This document shows, piece after piece, positions 47,669 through 59,785 of a DNA stretch of 64,000 nucleotides. Numbering within the stretch: the first letter of the stretch is position 1; every line of letters starts with the position of its first letter. A model generated the notes under the pieces. That model made no database searches and was not told where the DNA came from. It saw only the letters and a list, made by a program, of their open reading frames with translations. The DNA comes from Hydrangea macrophylla (Eukaryota; Streptophyta; Magnoliopsida; Cornales; Hydrangeaceae), in contig CM066983.1 of the NCBI GenBank assembly GCA_033977485.1, positions 63,846,010-63,910,009 of the forward strand. Reading direction: 5' to 3'. A program made the translations under genes and the position numbers.

Positions 47669-48778
47669 CTGAAGAAATTAGTTGAAATTTGTAAGAATAA
47701 GAGAACTAATATGCTCGTACTTGAGTGTGCTCAAAACTAGTAGCTACCGAAGAATCTGAAAAAATCACACTCAACGATTTCACTGCCCTCTATAAGATTC
47801 CAATGCTTCAAGCAAAGTGGGTTTGAGGGATTTTTTTTTCAAAAGTAGCACTTGCTTGTCTAGTATAAGGTGCATTAGCTTGTCTTTTACAAAAACAACT
47901 TACATAAAACTATAATTTTAATAAAAAAAAAATTTGAGGAACTTCCATATAAAAACTTCTACTCAGTGTAGCTAAACAACAGGATTATATAGTATAACTC
48001 TTAACTTAACATAGAAGATCTTGCTACTTATTTTCATAGAGACGGATTAAACAAATTTGATAAAAGTCAAGAATAAATCTAAAAATATAAAAAATAAGTG
48101 TAACAACACATTAGAAAACGGATTCGTAGGGGAACTACCTATTTGTTATGTGTTTAGATGAAGAGCCGCAAAGCCTCCAAAAACAATTCCAATTAAATAA
48201 AACAGAAGATCAACAACCACTATTCTTAGGCGATAAATACTATGCTTTTCAAATTTGTATTCCAAATGTGGCGTCGTGTACTTATTTGTCCATGTAAAAA
48301 TTGCACTTTAAATAAGTAGTAGGCTAGCATTTACCATTAAATATATATAGACACATAACGAACAAGAAAGACACATTTGACTTGCATTTATTGAATTCAT
48401 TTGGGTTTCAAATTATGAAATTTTCAAAATCGTACCACAAGGTTTTGAAAATCGTACCGTTTACGGCCAGGAATATGTCATGGGAGCTCTGTCAAGGAAG
48501 ATGGTTTTCCTTGTCACCCATCAAGGAAATGCCACTTTGTTTACATTCTCAGTATAGTGGTTAGAACTCAGACAAATGCTACTTTGTCTACAATGTAGTT
48601 CTTTAATAATGATTCTTCTTCATCCCACTTGCAAGCTAGCACTTCTATCTTAGACTTCCCTCTAAAGACTCTAAGCACAAAGACAGAATTCATATGATTG
48701 TGCAAATTGGAAGCATATTTCATAACTTAGAGCTCACCAACTCTTCAGCAGCACTAAACTAATCTAATATACCAAAAT

Positions 48779-48959
48779 GAGTAATGCTATGCTTCCCAAA
48801 TTTCTATCCCAAAAGTGCCTCCCAAATGATGTGGCTATGGGCCAGGTAAACAACTACCAATCAAAATTCAATTGGTCCCACTAAATTAGACCTTACCCCA
48901 CTGCCACATCATTTAGGAAGCACTTTTGGGATAGAAATTTGGGAAGTATAGTATTACTC
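48779..48959. mobile_element. 181 bp Mutator-like MITE with perfect 9 bp target duplication
   Basis: Terminal inverted repeats of about 55 bp start GAGTAATGCTATGCTTCCCA. The exact 9-mer TACCAAAAT flanks both sides (48770-48778, 48960-48968). Nine-base duplication and long terminal repeats fit Mutator-like MITEs. Nested in the CACTA element. Confidence 0.88.
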
Positions 48960-50356
48960 TACCAAAATACTTCACATCTAGGTCCAGAACTACTTGAGTT
49001 ATAATAAAAATAAATAAATAAATAAATAAATAAAAAAGGTACAAAAAGTGGACTCAATTGATTAAGAATTGCCATTCCAAAATAAATCCAGCCTTGAGGA
49101 AAAGCACTTGCAGGGACACAAAAAAAAAAAAAAAGGAGCCAATAATTGATGTTAGCTCAAACCCATATCACCTCTGCAAATACAATTGTCAATGCTGAGA
49201 ATACCCATCATGAAATTAGCAATGTAATAAAGAATTCACAGCTTGATGAATGGGCAATGCAATAATGAATTCACAGCTTTTTGTCCCATTTCATTTTTAA
49301 AGCATTCAAGCTCATAAGTTACACATCTAGACCAAAACACTCCAATGGAGTCACAGCTTAATAAACACCATGTGAACACAAAACTAGAGCACAAATAAAA
49401 ACGCACAAAGTCTATTGATCAACATTTCACTTCAGTAATATATACTTGGGGAAGTAATTCTTTTCTATTCTTTTCTTCTTCTCAAATTTAATATTCCTTT
49501 AGCTAATATGAGATCTCATAGTGGCCAATTAAAAATTCTTGGAATATCAGTCGTAGAAGTCATATGCACAAAACAACAATGAAAATCTTAAACAAAGTAG
49601 AAGTCATATGCACAAAACAACAATGAATTTATGAGCATCAACACTTGCAAGCAGTATTTTATATTTCCTTTCTAATCAAAACTCAATTTGTAAATTCCTA
49701 TGTCAACGAATCACACCAATAATAGGCTTAGCTTTTAAATTGCTTTCTTAATTAGTGGCATTGTTTGTTTTCATTATCTATATCAATATTGCCAAGATTT
49801 TAACTTTATTCCCCCACAATAAAAAACTCTAACCTCACTTGCAAGATTCTGATTTTATCTCTAACAAACAAAGAATCAGACACACAAAAGCTCAAAACAC
49901 CTTGAAATCATCCTTTTTCTTTCTATAAGAAGAAAATATAAAACCCTAAAATTATTATCTTTCAACCCTACGCATAGAGAGAAGAAGGAGAAAAGATGAT
50001 GCGTGGGGTTAGAATTTTAGGTTAGATTTGTTACCAGTCAACGACCAACAAATTGGCGTTTTCCACTGCCGGCGATGTTCTGCGCCGATGATGTCTTCCT
50101 GCGCCGCTCTGTCTTCTCTTTGCTCTAACAGTTTGGGGAGAGATGTAAGAAATAAGAAGGGGGAGAGTGAATGAGTGTGAAATCTCAAAATAACCAAAGA
50201 ACAAATCCAAAATGACAAATAAGGACAATCTCTCTGGGCGGGAGGCCTTATTTTGGGGTTAAGTGTCTATGTACGGTTAATTTTGACACTTAAAATTTTA
50301 TATATGGGGCTAATTTTAACACTGAATCCCTGTATGGAGCTATTTTGAAAGAAATC

Positions 50357-50570
50357 TTAATAGTTTCACTTTAGTCCAAAACCACAAGAGGTTTAAGTGT
50401 CCACTTTTAAACCACATGCGGATAAAGTGAAAATGTGCCTAACCACAAGGGGGTAAAATATATTTAACCCTTTTACCTCTGTGGTTCTACCCATTATCAC
50501 TTTAACTCTATAATGGTTCAAAAGTAAGCACTTAAACCCATGAGATTTTGGATTAAAGTGAAATTATTAA
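50357..50570. mobile_element. 214 bp foldback MITE
   Basis: The whole unit folds on itself: TTAATAGTTTCACTTTAG at the left pairs with the right end, and inner parts (AACCACAAGGGGGTAAA against TTTACCTCTGTGGTT) also pair. A partial third arm occurs near 50850. The ends suggest a short TA-type duplication, not proven. Confidence 0.65.
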
Positions 50571-51410
50571 TATTTCACTCAAAATTGGTGAAAATTTTAA
50601 AATTGGCCAAAAATCTTAACACGTAACCCCTTTGTGTGGTTAATTTTGGGATAAACCCCCTATCTGGGATAATCTTACCATTGAACCCACCTATGTGGAG
50701 CTAATTTTTAACACCTAATCCCTTTGTGAGACTAATTTTGGGGTTTACTTCCTATATGGTATTAATTTTCACACTTAAAGTCACCTCATGTGGCACTAAT
50801 TTTAACTTGATCCTCATGTGGGGCTATTTTGAGAGAAATTTTACTAGTTTCACTTTAGGGGAGGGGGGTGTTTAAGTGTTCACTTTTAAACCATAGAGAT
50901 TAAAATAAAAATAGGCATAACCCCTCTTATGTGATACAAATGACAAAGTATTTGGAAACTGAGTAATGCCATGTTTTCCAAATTTTGATTCCCAAATTGG
51001 TTCATATATGCTTTGTCAGTTATACCATGTGGTGCAACCAACTACTATCACAATACGTGGTACAATTGACAAAGCATATCGAGTAACATGTTTTTAAAAT
51101 TTGGATTCCAAATTACTTCCCAAATTCTTTGTAGATTATATCATGTTGTACAAAATGTGTTTCAACTCACAAAGTATTTGGAAATCGAGTAATAACATGT
51201 TTTTTTCAAAGGGATAATTATATATCAGTCAATTTTTTCTATAAAATTTAAAAGCAAGTCTACTACTTTTTTAAAATTTAAAAAAAAAAATCAACAATCG
51301 TTAAACAATTAAAAAGAGGTCAACAAAATTTAAAAAAAATCAACATTTGAATTGTTATTTTATATTTTAGTCTATTTTATATTTTCAACGTCGTAAAGTT
51401 GAACCAAAAC
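50571..51410. repeat. Degenerate repeats inside CACTA element
   Basis: Phrases such as GGGGCTAATTTTAACAC recur from 50235 to 50830. GAGTAATGCCATGTTTTCCAA-like phrases occur at about 50962, 51080 and 51187, with an inverted pair TGCTTTGTCA near 51011 and 51073. No gene is present. Confidence 0.6.
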
Positions 51411-51414
51411 ACAC

Positions 51415-52065
51415 TTTTAGCGAGGAAAATTGATTTTCCTCACCAAAACACACTTTTAGCAAGGAAAACTATTTTTTCTCGCCAATTGTATGTATTAGCG
51501 AGAAAATCTATTTTGTCGCCAAAACGTTTTCCCTACAATTAATTTTTTAGAGTTAACTTTAGCAAGGAAATATCATTTTCCTCGCCCAAAGTAAGTTTTG
51601 GCGAGGAAATATATTTTGCCGCTAAAAACATGTTTTGCATAATTAGTTTTTTAGACTTAACTTTAGGCTAGGAAATTTGTTTTCCTCGCCAAAACATACT
51701 TTTTCCGAGGAAATCTTATTTTCCTCGCCAAAGTAGGTTTTGGCGAGAAAATTTATTTCCTCGCAAAATAAAAAGAGAAATAATTTTTATAAAACAGTTA
51801 CTTAAGGCGAGGAATTTATTTTTTCATTGCCAAAGAATTCACAATAGGCGAGGAAAATGATATTTTGTCGCCAAAGACTACACTTTTGGCGAGGAAATAA
51901 TATTTCCTCGCCAAAATTGATACTTTAGGCGAGGAAATCAGACTTTTGTCGCCAAATGTGTGTACCTTTTAACCTTTCTGGCAACAAAATATAATTTCCT
52001 CGCCTATACTATACTTTTGGCGAGGAAATTTAGATTTTCTCGCCATGTTTTGTCGTTAAAGCACA
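51415..52065. repeat. CACTA right subterminal repeats
   Basis: More than 20 copies of GCGAGGAAA / TTTCCTCGCC lie in both orientations, the counterpart of the left array. Confidence 0.88.
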
Positions 52066-52079
52066 TTTTTGTTGCAGGG

Positions 52080-52086
52080 TATTGAA
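52080..52086 (-). mobile_element. Remaining first bases of shared M LTR right of CACTA
   Basis: TATTGAA corresponds to TATTACA at the end of the 34001-36387 LTR. The next bases (CCACCACTCATTAAGGATTT) match the M1 internal sequence at 36391. Confidence 0.65.
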
Positions 52087-52138
52087 TTGTCCACCACTCA
52101 TTAAGGATTTTATACTCGAAATTAAAAATAAACAAGGT

Positions 52139-55100
52139 CTAAAACAAAAATAGAAACTTCTATCACATCTCTAACTCTAGCTCCCATAAGGCTTCTCTTT
52201 CATCATGATACTTCCACTGAATCTTCACTAACGAAATCTACTTATTCTTGAGCTGCTTGATTCCTCAATCTAGAATGCGAACCGGTCCTTCGTTAAATGT
52301 AACATTGTTGTTGACTTCAATATCTTTGAAGTTGATCTCGTGCGCTAGGTTGTGAGCGTAAGTCCTCAACATACTGATGTGGAACACGTTGTGCACTCTT
52401 GATATCTTCGATGGCAACGCAAGGCGATAAGCAACCTTCCCAACATGTTCTAGAGTCTCGAATAGTTCGATGAATCGTAGTGATAGCTTGCCTCTCTTTT
52501 GACCAAATCTGACTATGCCTCAAACAGGTGAAACTTTGAGTAGCATGTGGTCTCCAATTGCAAATTCCAAATCTTTGCGTCGCTTGTCAGCATACCTCTT
52601 TTGTCAGGTCTGAGTTGTCATCATCTTGTTATGTACAATCTGGATCTTTTCACTCGTTTCTCGTACCATCTCTGGCCCAAAAAGTTGAGTATCTTCGACT
52701 TCGATCCAACCTAGCGGCGATCGTCAAGGTCTTCCATATAAAGCTTCAAATGGTGCCATCTCTATGCTCGTATGGTAACTATTGTTGTAGGCGAACTCGA
52801 TGAATGGTAGGTGTATTCCCAAGAACTCTCAAACGCAAGCGCGTAGCATGTTATTAATCACTTGATTAACTCGTTCAGTTTAACCACCAGTCTGCGGATG
52901 AAAGGCTGAACTCATGTTTAAGTGTTGTTCCTATTACTGTCTAGAGACTCTTCCAGAATTTTACAGTAAAATGCGAATCTCGATTCGATACGATAGAAAT
53001 AGGTACACCGTGTGATGATGCCAAAATCTGGGTAAGAGTAATTATATAAGAGAGATGGACACAATGGAGTTTGGATGTGGTTTGGCCCAGTTAATAAGGT
53101 GACTTATGTCCACAGGTGCGTCGGTGTGCCTTCACTAACAGATCACCGGTGGGGACTGGTGAGCCAACAGAGTGGGTGGTACTACCACAAACTGACCGGG
53201 TATATGCATAATAGTGATGTGATTTGCTACTCTTTATGCTCGAAATGTCCCCCTCTTCAATGGGGGTGAGTGGCCTCTTTTATAGGTGCTAGAGACCACT
53301 CGTACAAGGTAATTCTGCAGATTAAGAAGCCTAATCTGATTACAACCGATTTACATGATTTTAAGAGAGTTTCCTATTACAACCGATTTACATGATTTTA
53401 AGAGAGTTTCCTAAGTGGTTTAGAAACTACTTGCCCCTTCTATTTAGTCTTCTAGCTGGGATAGGTAACTGTTTGGTTGCCTGCTGGGCAAGCAACCATG
53501 CCTTCTGAGGCGCGCCCTCGTAGGGCAATCTGGAATGAACTCCCGGGCTATTGACCATCCTGGGCAATTCTACGTTATGGCCCGGGAAGTCTAAACAGTA
53601 GGCCTAGGTTCAAGATGACTTGACCTCTCTTTGATGAGGTGGCAAGGCTCGACATTGACCTCATATTTTTGTGCATACCATCGTATAACTGTACCATGAG
53701 CTGTAGATTCATTAGGCTTAAACGTTCCACTGGATAGGTCATGCTGTAAGTGATAAAATGTGCCGTGTTTGTAAGTCGATCTATGATTAGCCAAATAGCA
53801 TCGTGGTTCTACTGTGACTTCGACAATCCTTCTACAAAATCCATGGTTATATGTTCCAATTTCCATTGGGGAATCAGTAATGGCTGTAGAAGTCCCAGTG
53901 GTTTATGATGTTCTGCCTTTACTTGCTTACAAGTAAGACACTGAGATACATACTCAGCTACTTCCCTTTTCATTCCTTCCCACTAGAAATTCCTCTTCAA
54001 ATTATTAAACATCTTCGTACCTCCCAGATGAATAGTCATTCGTGACTTATGTGCTTCATCCAATATTTCTTTCTAGAGATTTTCTTCTTCAAGTACACAG
54101 AGTCTACCTTTACATCGTAAAGCTCCATATGTACTAATACTCCAGACCTCTAGTTCCTTGGCTGACATCTTGGCGAACCATAGCTTTAAATCTTCTGTTA
54201 TCTGTTGCGCTTCTATGATACGTGTGATCAAAGTTGGTTGTACCATAAGGCATCCAAAATTTTATCCTTCCATTGATTCCACTGGCTGAAGGTCGAATTT
54301 AGCTAAAGATTCCAACGATTTCCATTCTCACATCAGTAATACAGCGAATACTAGTCGAGGTCGGTTACTCAAAGCATCTGTTACGACATTTGCTTTACCT
54401 GGATGGTATTGCAACGAAAAGTCATAATCCTTATGTAACTCCATCCATCTTCGTTATCGCATGTTTAACGCCTTCTGAGAGAACAAATACTTCAAGATCT
54501 TATGGTCAGAAAACAGATCAAACTTTTCTCTATAGAGATAGCGTCTCCAAATCTTTAATGCAAACACTATTGCTGCTAATTCCAAATCATGCGTAGGGTA
54601 GTTCTTCTCATGTACCTTTAACTGTCTTGATCCATATGCAATGACATTCCCGTCTTTCATAAGCATACAACCAAGTCCATGCATCACTATAGATTATATA
54701 CCTTTCTCCACTCCTAGGTATCGCGAGTACTGATGCGGAAGTCAATATTTTTTAACTCCTAAAATGCAACTTTATGTTTGTCTATCCATTCATACTTTAT
54801 CTCCTTTCTTGTCAAATTTGTCAACGGTCTTGCGATCTTAGAGAATCCTTTGACAAATCTCCGATAATATTCTGCTAGACCAAGAAAACTTCTAACCTCT
54901 ATAGCATTGGTCGGTCTATTCCAGCTTAAGACTGCATCGATCTTAGATGAGTCCACAGAGATACCGTCTTGAGATATAACAAGTCCCAAGAATTTCACAT
55001 CCTATAGCCCAAAATTTGCATTTGCTAAACTTTGCATGAAACTTGCTATCTCGAGGTGTCCGTAAGGCAATCTGTAAGTGCTCCTTGTGATCCTTTTCTG

Positions 55101-55272
55101 TCTTTGAGTAGATCACGATGTCATCAATGAAAACTATAATGAATTGATCCTGATATGGTCCGAATACTCTATTCATTAAGTCTATGAATACTGCTGGAGT
55201 GTTCGTCAATCCAAAAGGCATGACTAGAAACTCGTAATGCCCGTATCTTGTCTGGAATGCAGTCTTCGATAC
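52139..55272 (-). pseudogene. M2 RT-RNase H-integrase-chromodomain fragment
   Basis: A second internal region of family M, collinear with M1. RT begins abruptly at [11 protein letters not shown] (about 55270), with LVMPFGLTN and [15 protein letters not shown] (about 55120). [14 protein letters not shown] (54860) follows, then RNase H with [19 protein letters not shown] (54670) and [13 protein letters not shown] (54480). Integrase and chromodomain parts (53990-52140) are heavily broken. A 668 bp insert (53013-53680) splits integrase. The 5' part of RT, protease and gag are missing because an LTR begins at 55273. It still carries the uninterrupted site where a solo LTR entered M1. Confidence 0.88.
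53013..53680. mobile_element. 668 bp LTR-like insertion in M2 integrase
   Basis: M1 sequence is continuous where M2 has extra DNA starting TGATGATGCC and ending GTGCATACCA. Flanking 5-mers CCGTG (53008-53012) and TCGTA (53681-53685) differ by two transitions. It contains a 40 bp direct repeat (ACAACCGATTTACATGATTT at about 53342 and 53381). TG...CA ends and size fit a short solo LTR or TRIM; no primer site or coding region. Confidence 0.6.
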
Positions 55273-57352
55273 TGTCACGACCCATCCCGCTAATATGCGG
55301 ATACAGGACACGTGACACGCCACCAAGGCTCAACAATAACTATACGCAGCGAAAAAGAACTTTAAAACAATCTTGAGTATATAAAACTTTGAAAACATTA
55401 CCCTCCGAGTTGTAAAATCCATATAAAATTGACAACGTAATTATTTTTCAAAATGAATGATTTTATGTTGAAAGGGGTCCCAAAGGCACCCTAAGAACCA
55501 ATCAAAACCCTTTTAAAATTTCCGGAAGGGGTAGTGAAAGATTTCTGGTAGGGGGTATTTCGACCAGTCGAACGACCCCCTTCGACCGGTCGAATGACCC
55601 TTTGGCAGAATCCTGCCCAAAGTTGCAGAATTTGCTTAAGGCATCAAACAACCACCACCAATATTCCAAACACACTTATATTAATCCAAACATCACAAGC
55701 TATAACAAGCTTTCAAAAACTAAGTTTAATCTCACCAATCCATGAAAAGAAACAATAGCGGAACAAGCTAAGGCTTGTTTGGCTCGATTCACAAAACTCT
55801 AACCACATTCCTTCAAAATCCGAATTTGACAATTTAAGTTTACAAAACACGAACTTAAGAGTTCGGACGAATTCAAAACTAACTATAAGAAGTTTTCTTA
55901 CATAATACAACATTTTCCAAAATCCTTCCAAGGTACTCAATTCAAACAAAACATGATCCTACCTCCAATACCATTCTTCCAAAATTGGGAAGGAAACCAA
56001 AACATAAACAAAAAGCGATCCCCGGCATTCCCCCGGCCTCACCCTTCACGCTTCTCCTTTCTTTCTTCAAACCTACAATGGAGTAAATCTCCATTGCTCA
56101 GCTATATGCTGAGTGCACAATTTCTAACATATGCATATATGATAAATCATGCTTTAATCTCATCATAACACATAACTATTGGTCTCGAGGGAATAAGTGA
56201 ACATTCACCGATCCAAAGTCTTAAGACTCAACCATGACCCATGCCCCTTCGACATGTCACGTTTATGCCTTTCTGGGCAAGTGATCGTCATCACTACTAG
56301 TCCTCCCCATTCTCGAGAGGACGTCTCACGGTGAATAACACAAATCCCCCTTTAACCTACATAGGCATATAAACATGCTCAACTAGCAAATCATCACATA
56401 TACGTGCTCGCATAAAATTTGACATGCTTTCTATATTCAAGCGCGTGCATAATTAACGGGCCTAAGATTAACACATGGATTTTGGCCGGATCTCAATTTC
56501 GTCGTCGAAATATAAAACATGTATTTCACCTATATAACATAGGCTAGAAATTCATACCTCAAGCTATCGTCGTATAACTTTGAGGGAACGACTAGAAGCC
56601 CAATTAAAAGCTAAATCTCCGATCCTACGCGAAACCAACAAGTTTACACGTATTTTTCCCAAATTCTTAGATTTAGAAATTTATAAAAACTTAGCCAAAT
56701 GTGGCCTAAAGACTATCAAAACGTAGCCCTTACCTTGGGGAGTTCATATGTGAAATTTGGTGAAGTTCAGACGGACCGAAGATCACCGACCGTCGTTGCA
56801 AAGCCCGGAGAACTAAATCTCCCTTTCTCTCTCCTCTTTCAAGATATTTTTAAAAGTTTACAACTAATAAAATTCTCACCCTTGCTATTTATAGACAAAA
56901 TTTCCAAAAATTACGTTTACCTCCCCGAGAGTTCTCAAAACTTCTAATTATTCCTCGAAATGTCTTACACGTCTATTTTATAACTTTACGAGTGAAAACT
57001 ACAAATTTCAAAAGTTTTTGATTAAGTCTCGTTTGTCGCCGTAAGCACGTTCCGAAAACTATTTTCCGTGAAATCTCTAGATAACCTACCTTTTAAGCAA
57101 CGTATCACTCACGTTCTCGCCACAGTGTTCAAACAATCTAAAACTAGTTTGAAACTATCAGAATTATACTACACAAGTATAATTACTATTCATGAAAACT
57201 ACCAGATAAGTCAAATAACATTTAAATCACATAAATGTCATTTAGCTATGCCAATACAACATGATTTTCCATGTTCTCGTGTCCTCTCTTGACACTTTCC
57301 GTTGACCCTTGGCCAACCTCATCCATAATTATTAAACCAACATTAATAATTC
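55273..57352 (-). mobile_element. A/B-type LTR (minus strand), interrupted by element C
   Basis: On the minus strand it ends GGGATGGGTCGTGACA at 55273, like the B LTR end, and the interior parallels 15000-17248. TATA (CTATAAATAG) is near 56893. Donor AAG/GTAAGG is at 56733 and acceptor TTGTAG/G at 56073. At the place where A and B carry CAGTCGACTGG arrays this copy carries CGACCAGTCGAA / CGACCGGTCGAA (55570-55610). It cuts into M2 RT after GATAC. Its LTR start lies beyond element C, outside the window, so solo or full status is unknown. Confidence 0.82.
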
Positions 57353-58699
57353 TGTTAGCCTTAAGGTATATTAAGGCATATTTAATTATGTTTTGATGAT
57401 GTCAAATATGCTATGATAATTACATGATTCATATTGATTCATTCCTTGTTATTATCATAGTCATTTTCATGCTCATATATAATCTCATGTATTAATTTTG
57501 TATCAATGTTTTAACATCTTTGTGTGCATGAGATTTAATTGATGTAGATCAAGATTACAAGGAGCTCAACAAGGATCAAGCTTGAAGACTTGAAGATATT
57601 TTATCCTTGGTTGAAGTCTAGGACCATCATTGTAAGGCATCTTGATCTCACACTCATAGGGGCTCAAACAAACTCTAAAAGTTAAAGTTTTGAAAATAAA
57701 TTTTAAATAGGTCATCTTTAAAGCAATGCCCCAACCAATTGGAAAATAATTAAGTGTTGAATTTTATATGGTTGGAAAGGTATTTGAATCTAGTTTCCAA
57801 AACATCAAACGGATCGCAAATCCGATTTTTGTAGAGGGAGTTATGGCCATTTTAGTAGAGATGTGTCAGGCTGTCAAACAGGGAGGAGCAGTCGACTGAA
57901 GGCCCGATGCAGTCGACCGAAGTGAGCAGAATGCTAACAGAACCCTCTGTAAATACATCTCAGTCGACTGCTTCAAGGACCAGTCGACTGCTTCATGTTC
58001 CAGTCGACTGAAGCGACCTGAAAAAGGCATAACGGCTAGTTTTTAAAGGGGTTTTTAATTACCAAATGTGCCACCAACGGCTATAATCTTCCAAGGCCTA
58101 TATATACATGTTTTCCCAAGCTATTTAAGGTTGAGATTTTGATTGGAAAACATAGTATTGATCACTTATCTTTTTGATCTTTAAACATTATTATTTGAGC
58201 CCTAGTTTGAGTGAAAAATCAATTTGCTCTAGATTTCAATTGTAATTCTTGAGAGAGCAAATTGTAGTGAGCTTTTATTTGTATTATCCACTCACTATGG
58301 AGTTATTGTGTGAGCTTCAAATTGTATTATCCACTCTAGAGAGAGAGAGAGTTCAATTTGTATTCAAATCAATTTGTAAAGGTTGAGGGTTAGTAACCCT
58401 TGTGTGCAAAGAAGAGGTGTTCTTCTTTGGGAGAGATTGAAGGCTCTTGTAACGGTTTGGTGCACACCCGTAAGTGCTCCGGGATTAAAGGAATCCTCAA
58501 GAGGTGTTCTTGAGGGGTGGACGTAGGCCGCGGGGTGCGATTGCCGAACCACTTAAAAAATCGGTTTGCAAGTTTCTCTTCCCTTCTCTCTTTATTTAAT
58601 TGCTTGTGATTATGTTTAATTTGCAATTTTGTTTTAAAAGGTTAATTTCCGCTAAAACCTTATTCACCCCCCTCTAAGGTTTCCATATTTGGGCCAACA
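57353..58699 (+). mobile_element. Element C 5' LTR (1347 bp)
   Basis: It starts TGTTAGCCTTAAGG and ends GGGCCAACA. It matches 60617-61454 plus 63742-64000 with roughly 1-1.5% difference by eye. TATA (CTATATATACATG) is near 58099. Palindromes CAGTCGACTG lie at about 57889-58012, just upstream of TATA. The preceding bases AATTC are the candidate left duplication. Confidence 0.95.
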
Positions 58700-58701
58700 A
58701 T

Positions 58702-58713
58702 TGGTATCAGAGC
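58702..58713 (+). other. Primer binding site of element C
   Basis: TGGTATCAGAGC lies 2 bp after the LTR, a perfect tRNA-iMet type match. Confidence 0.9.
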
Positions 58714-58763
58714 TTCGGCTCTTCTATTTTCAAAAGATTTTGAAAAATTTGAGTTAAGATCAA

Positions 58764-59785
58764 ATGGAAACCGACTCTTCTTACATTTATTATTGTGAGG
58801 GTCAATCAACATTAAGACCACCATGTTTTAATGGCTCAAACTATGCCTATTGGAAAAATAGAATGAGAATCTATATGATTTCTCAAGATTTTGATTTATG
58901 GCAAATTGTGGTTAAAGGGCCTCATCTACCTATAAAAATTGAAAATGGTTTTTCTATTCAAAAGACGGTAGATGAATATAATGATGCCGATAAGAAACTC
59001 ATAAAAATAAATGCTATGGCAATGAATTTATTATATTGTGGTTTAGACCCAAATGAATACAATAGAATTTCATCTTGCGAATCCGCAAAAGAAATTTGGG
59101 ATAAACTTGAAAATGCTCATGAGGGAACAAGCCAAGTTAAAAAGTCTAAAATCAATTTCTTATTCAAACTTATGAAATGTTTAAAATGTTGCCATATGAA
59201 TCTATTGGAGATATGTACTCTCGTTTTACCATTCTTATTAATAACTTGAAAAACCTTGGTAAAGTTTATACTAATGAAGAAATAATTGAGAAAGTGCTTA
59301 GGTCTTTACCAAAGGATTGGCAACCAAAAGTCACGGCGGTTCATGAAGCAAAGGAGCTTTCAACACTCTCCTTGGAACAACTCATGGGTTCTCTCATAAC
59401 TCATGAAATGGAATTGGCCGTCTTCGAAAGTGAAGACAAGAAATTGGAAGTGAAAGAGGCCAAAAGGGGAGACATGGCTTTAAAATCCTCAAGCTCAAAG
59501 AAAAAGAGGAAAGATGTTGAGAGTGATGAGGATGAGGAAATGACAAAGCTCACCCAAAAATTTGCAAAGTTTCTAAAGAAAGAAAAATCGGGAAAGAAGT
59601 CACCCAAGGAGGAAAAACACAAATAGAAGACAATCAAGGCCACTAATAGTAGTTCCGAGAGTGAATCATCGGACAACGACTCAAATGGTGAAGAGATTGT
59701 CAATCTTTGCCTCATGACATTGGAAAGGGCCTCTCCTACCACCTCGGCAAATGGAGCATCCAAGAAATGCTTGGACAAAGGTTAA
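58764..59785 (+). pseudogene. Element C copia-type gag, one frameshift and one nonsense codon
   Basis: ATG 58764 is 50 bp after the primer site. Residues 21-38 hold the FNGSNYAYWKNRMRIYM segment typical of copia gag (DUF4219), followed by a UBN2-like domain (AKEIWDKLENAHEGT). A one-base loss near 59161 shifts the frame; the second part starts FKMLPYESIGDMYSRF and runs through a Lys-rich tail to TAG 59624-59626. The same frame then continues through a Ser/Asp-rich stretch and NLCLMTLERAS to TAA 59783-59785. No zinc knuckle, protease or other pol domain follows, so the element depends on others for movement. Confidence 0.85.

Larger units (their letters stand above)
46118..52079. mobile_element. 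CACTA (En/Spm) element, 5.96 kb, non-autonomous
   Basis: The left end CACTACAACAAAAA is matched inverted at the right by TTTTTGTTGCAGGG, with two changes in the last bases. Both ends carry dense subterminal copies of GCGAGGAAA / TTTCCTCGC (46144-46590, 51415-52065). That organisation is the hallmark of CACTA elements. It interrupts the M LTR between AAAATAC and GGGTATT as judged from the copy at 36375. A clean 3 bp duplication cannot be read because the right end is degenerate. The interior holds one recognisable transposase-type exon, several MITEs and unknown AT-rich DNA, and no long ORF. Confidence 0.88.

Noticed and set aside
50009..50228. Two overlapping minus-strand ORFs in the CACTA element
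   Set aside because: May be a 5' leader or captured fragment, but no family motif or splice structure could be supported.
53591..53866. Plausible-looking minus-strand ORF in M2
   Set aside because: Wrong frame across the integrase region and the 668 bp insert; the real frame is decayed.
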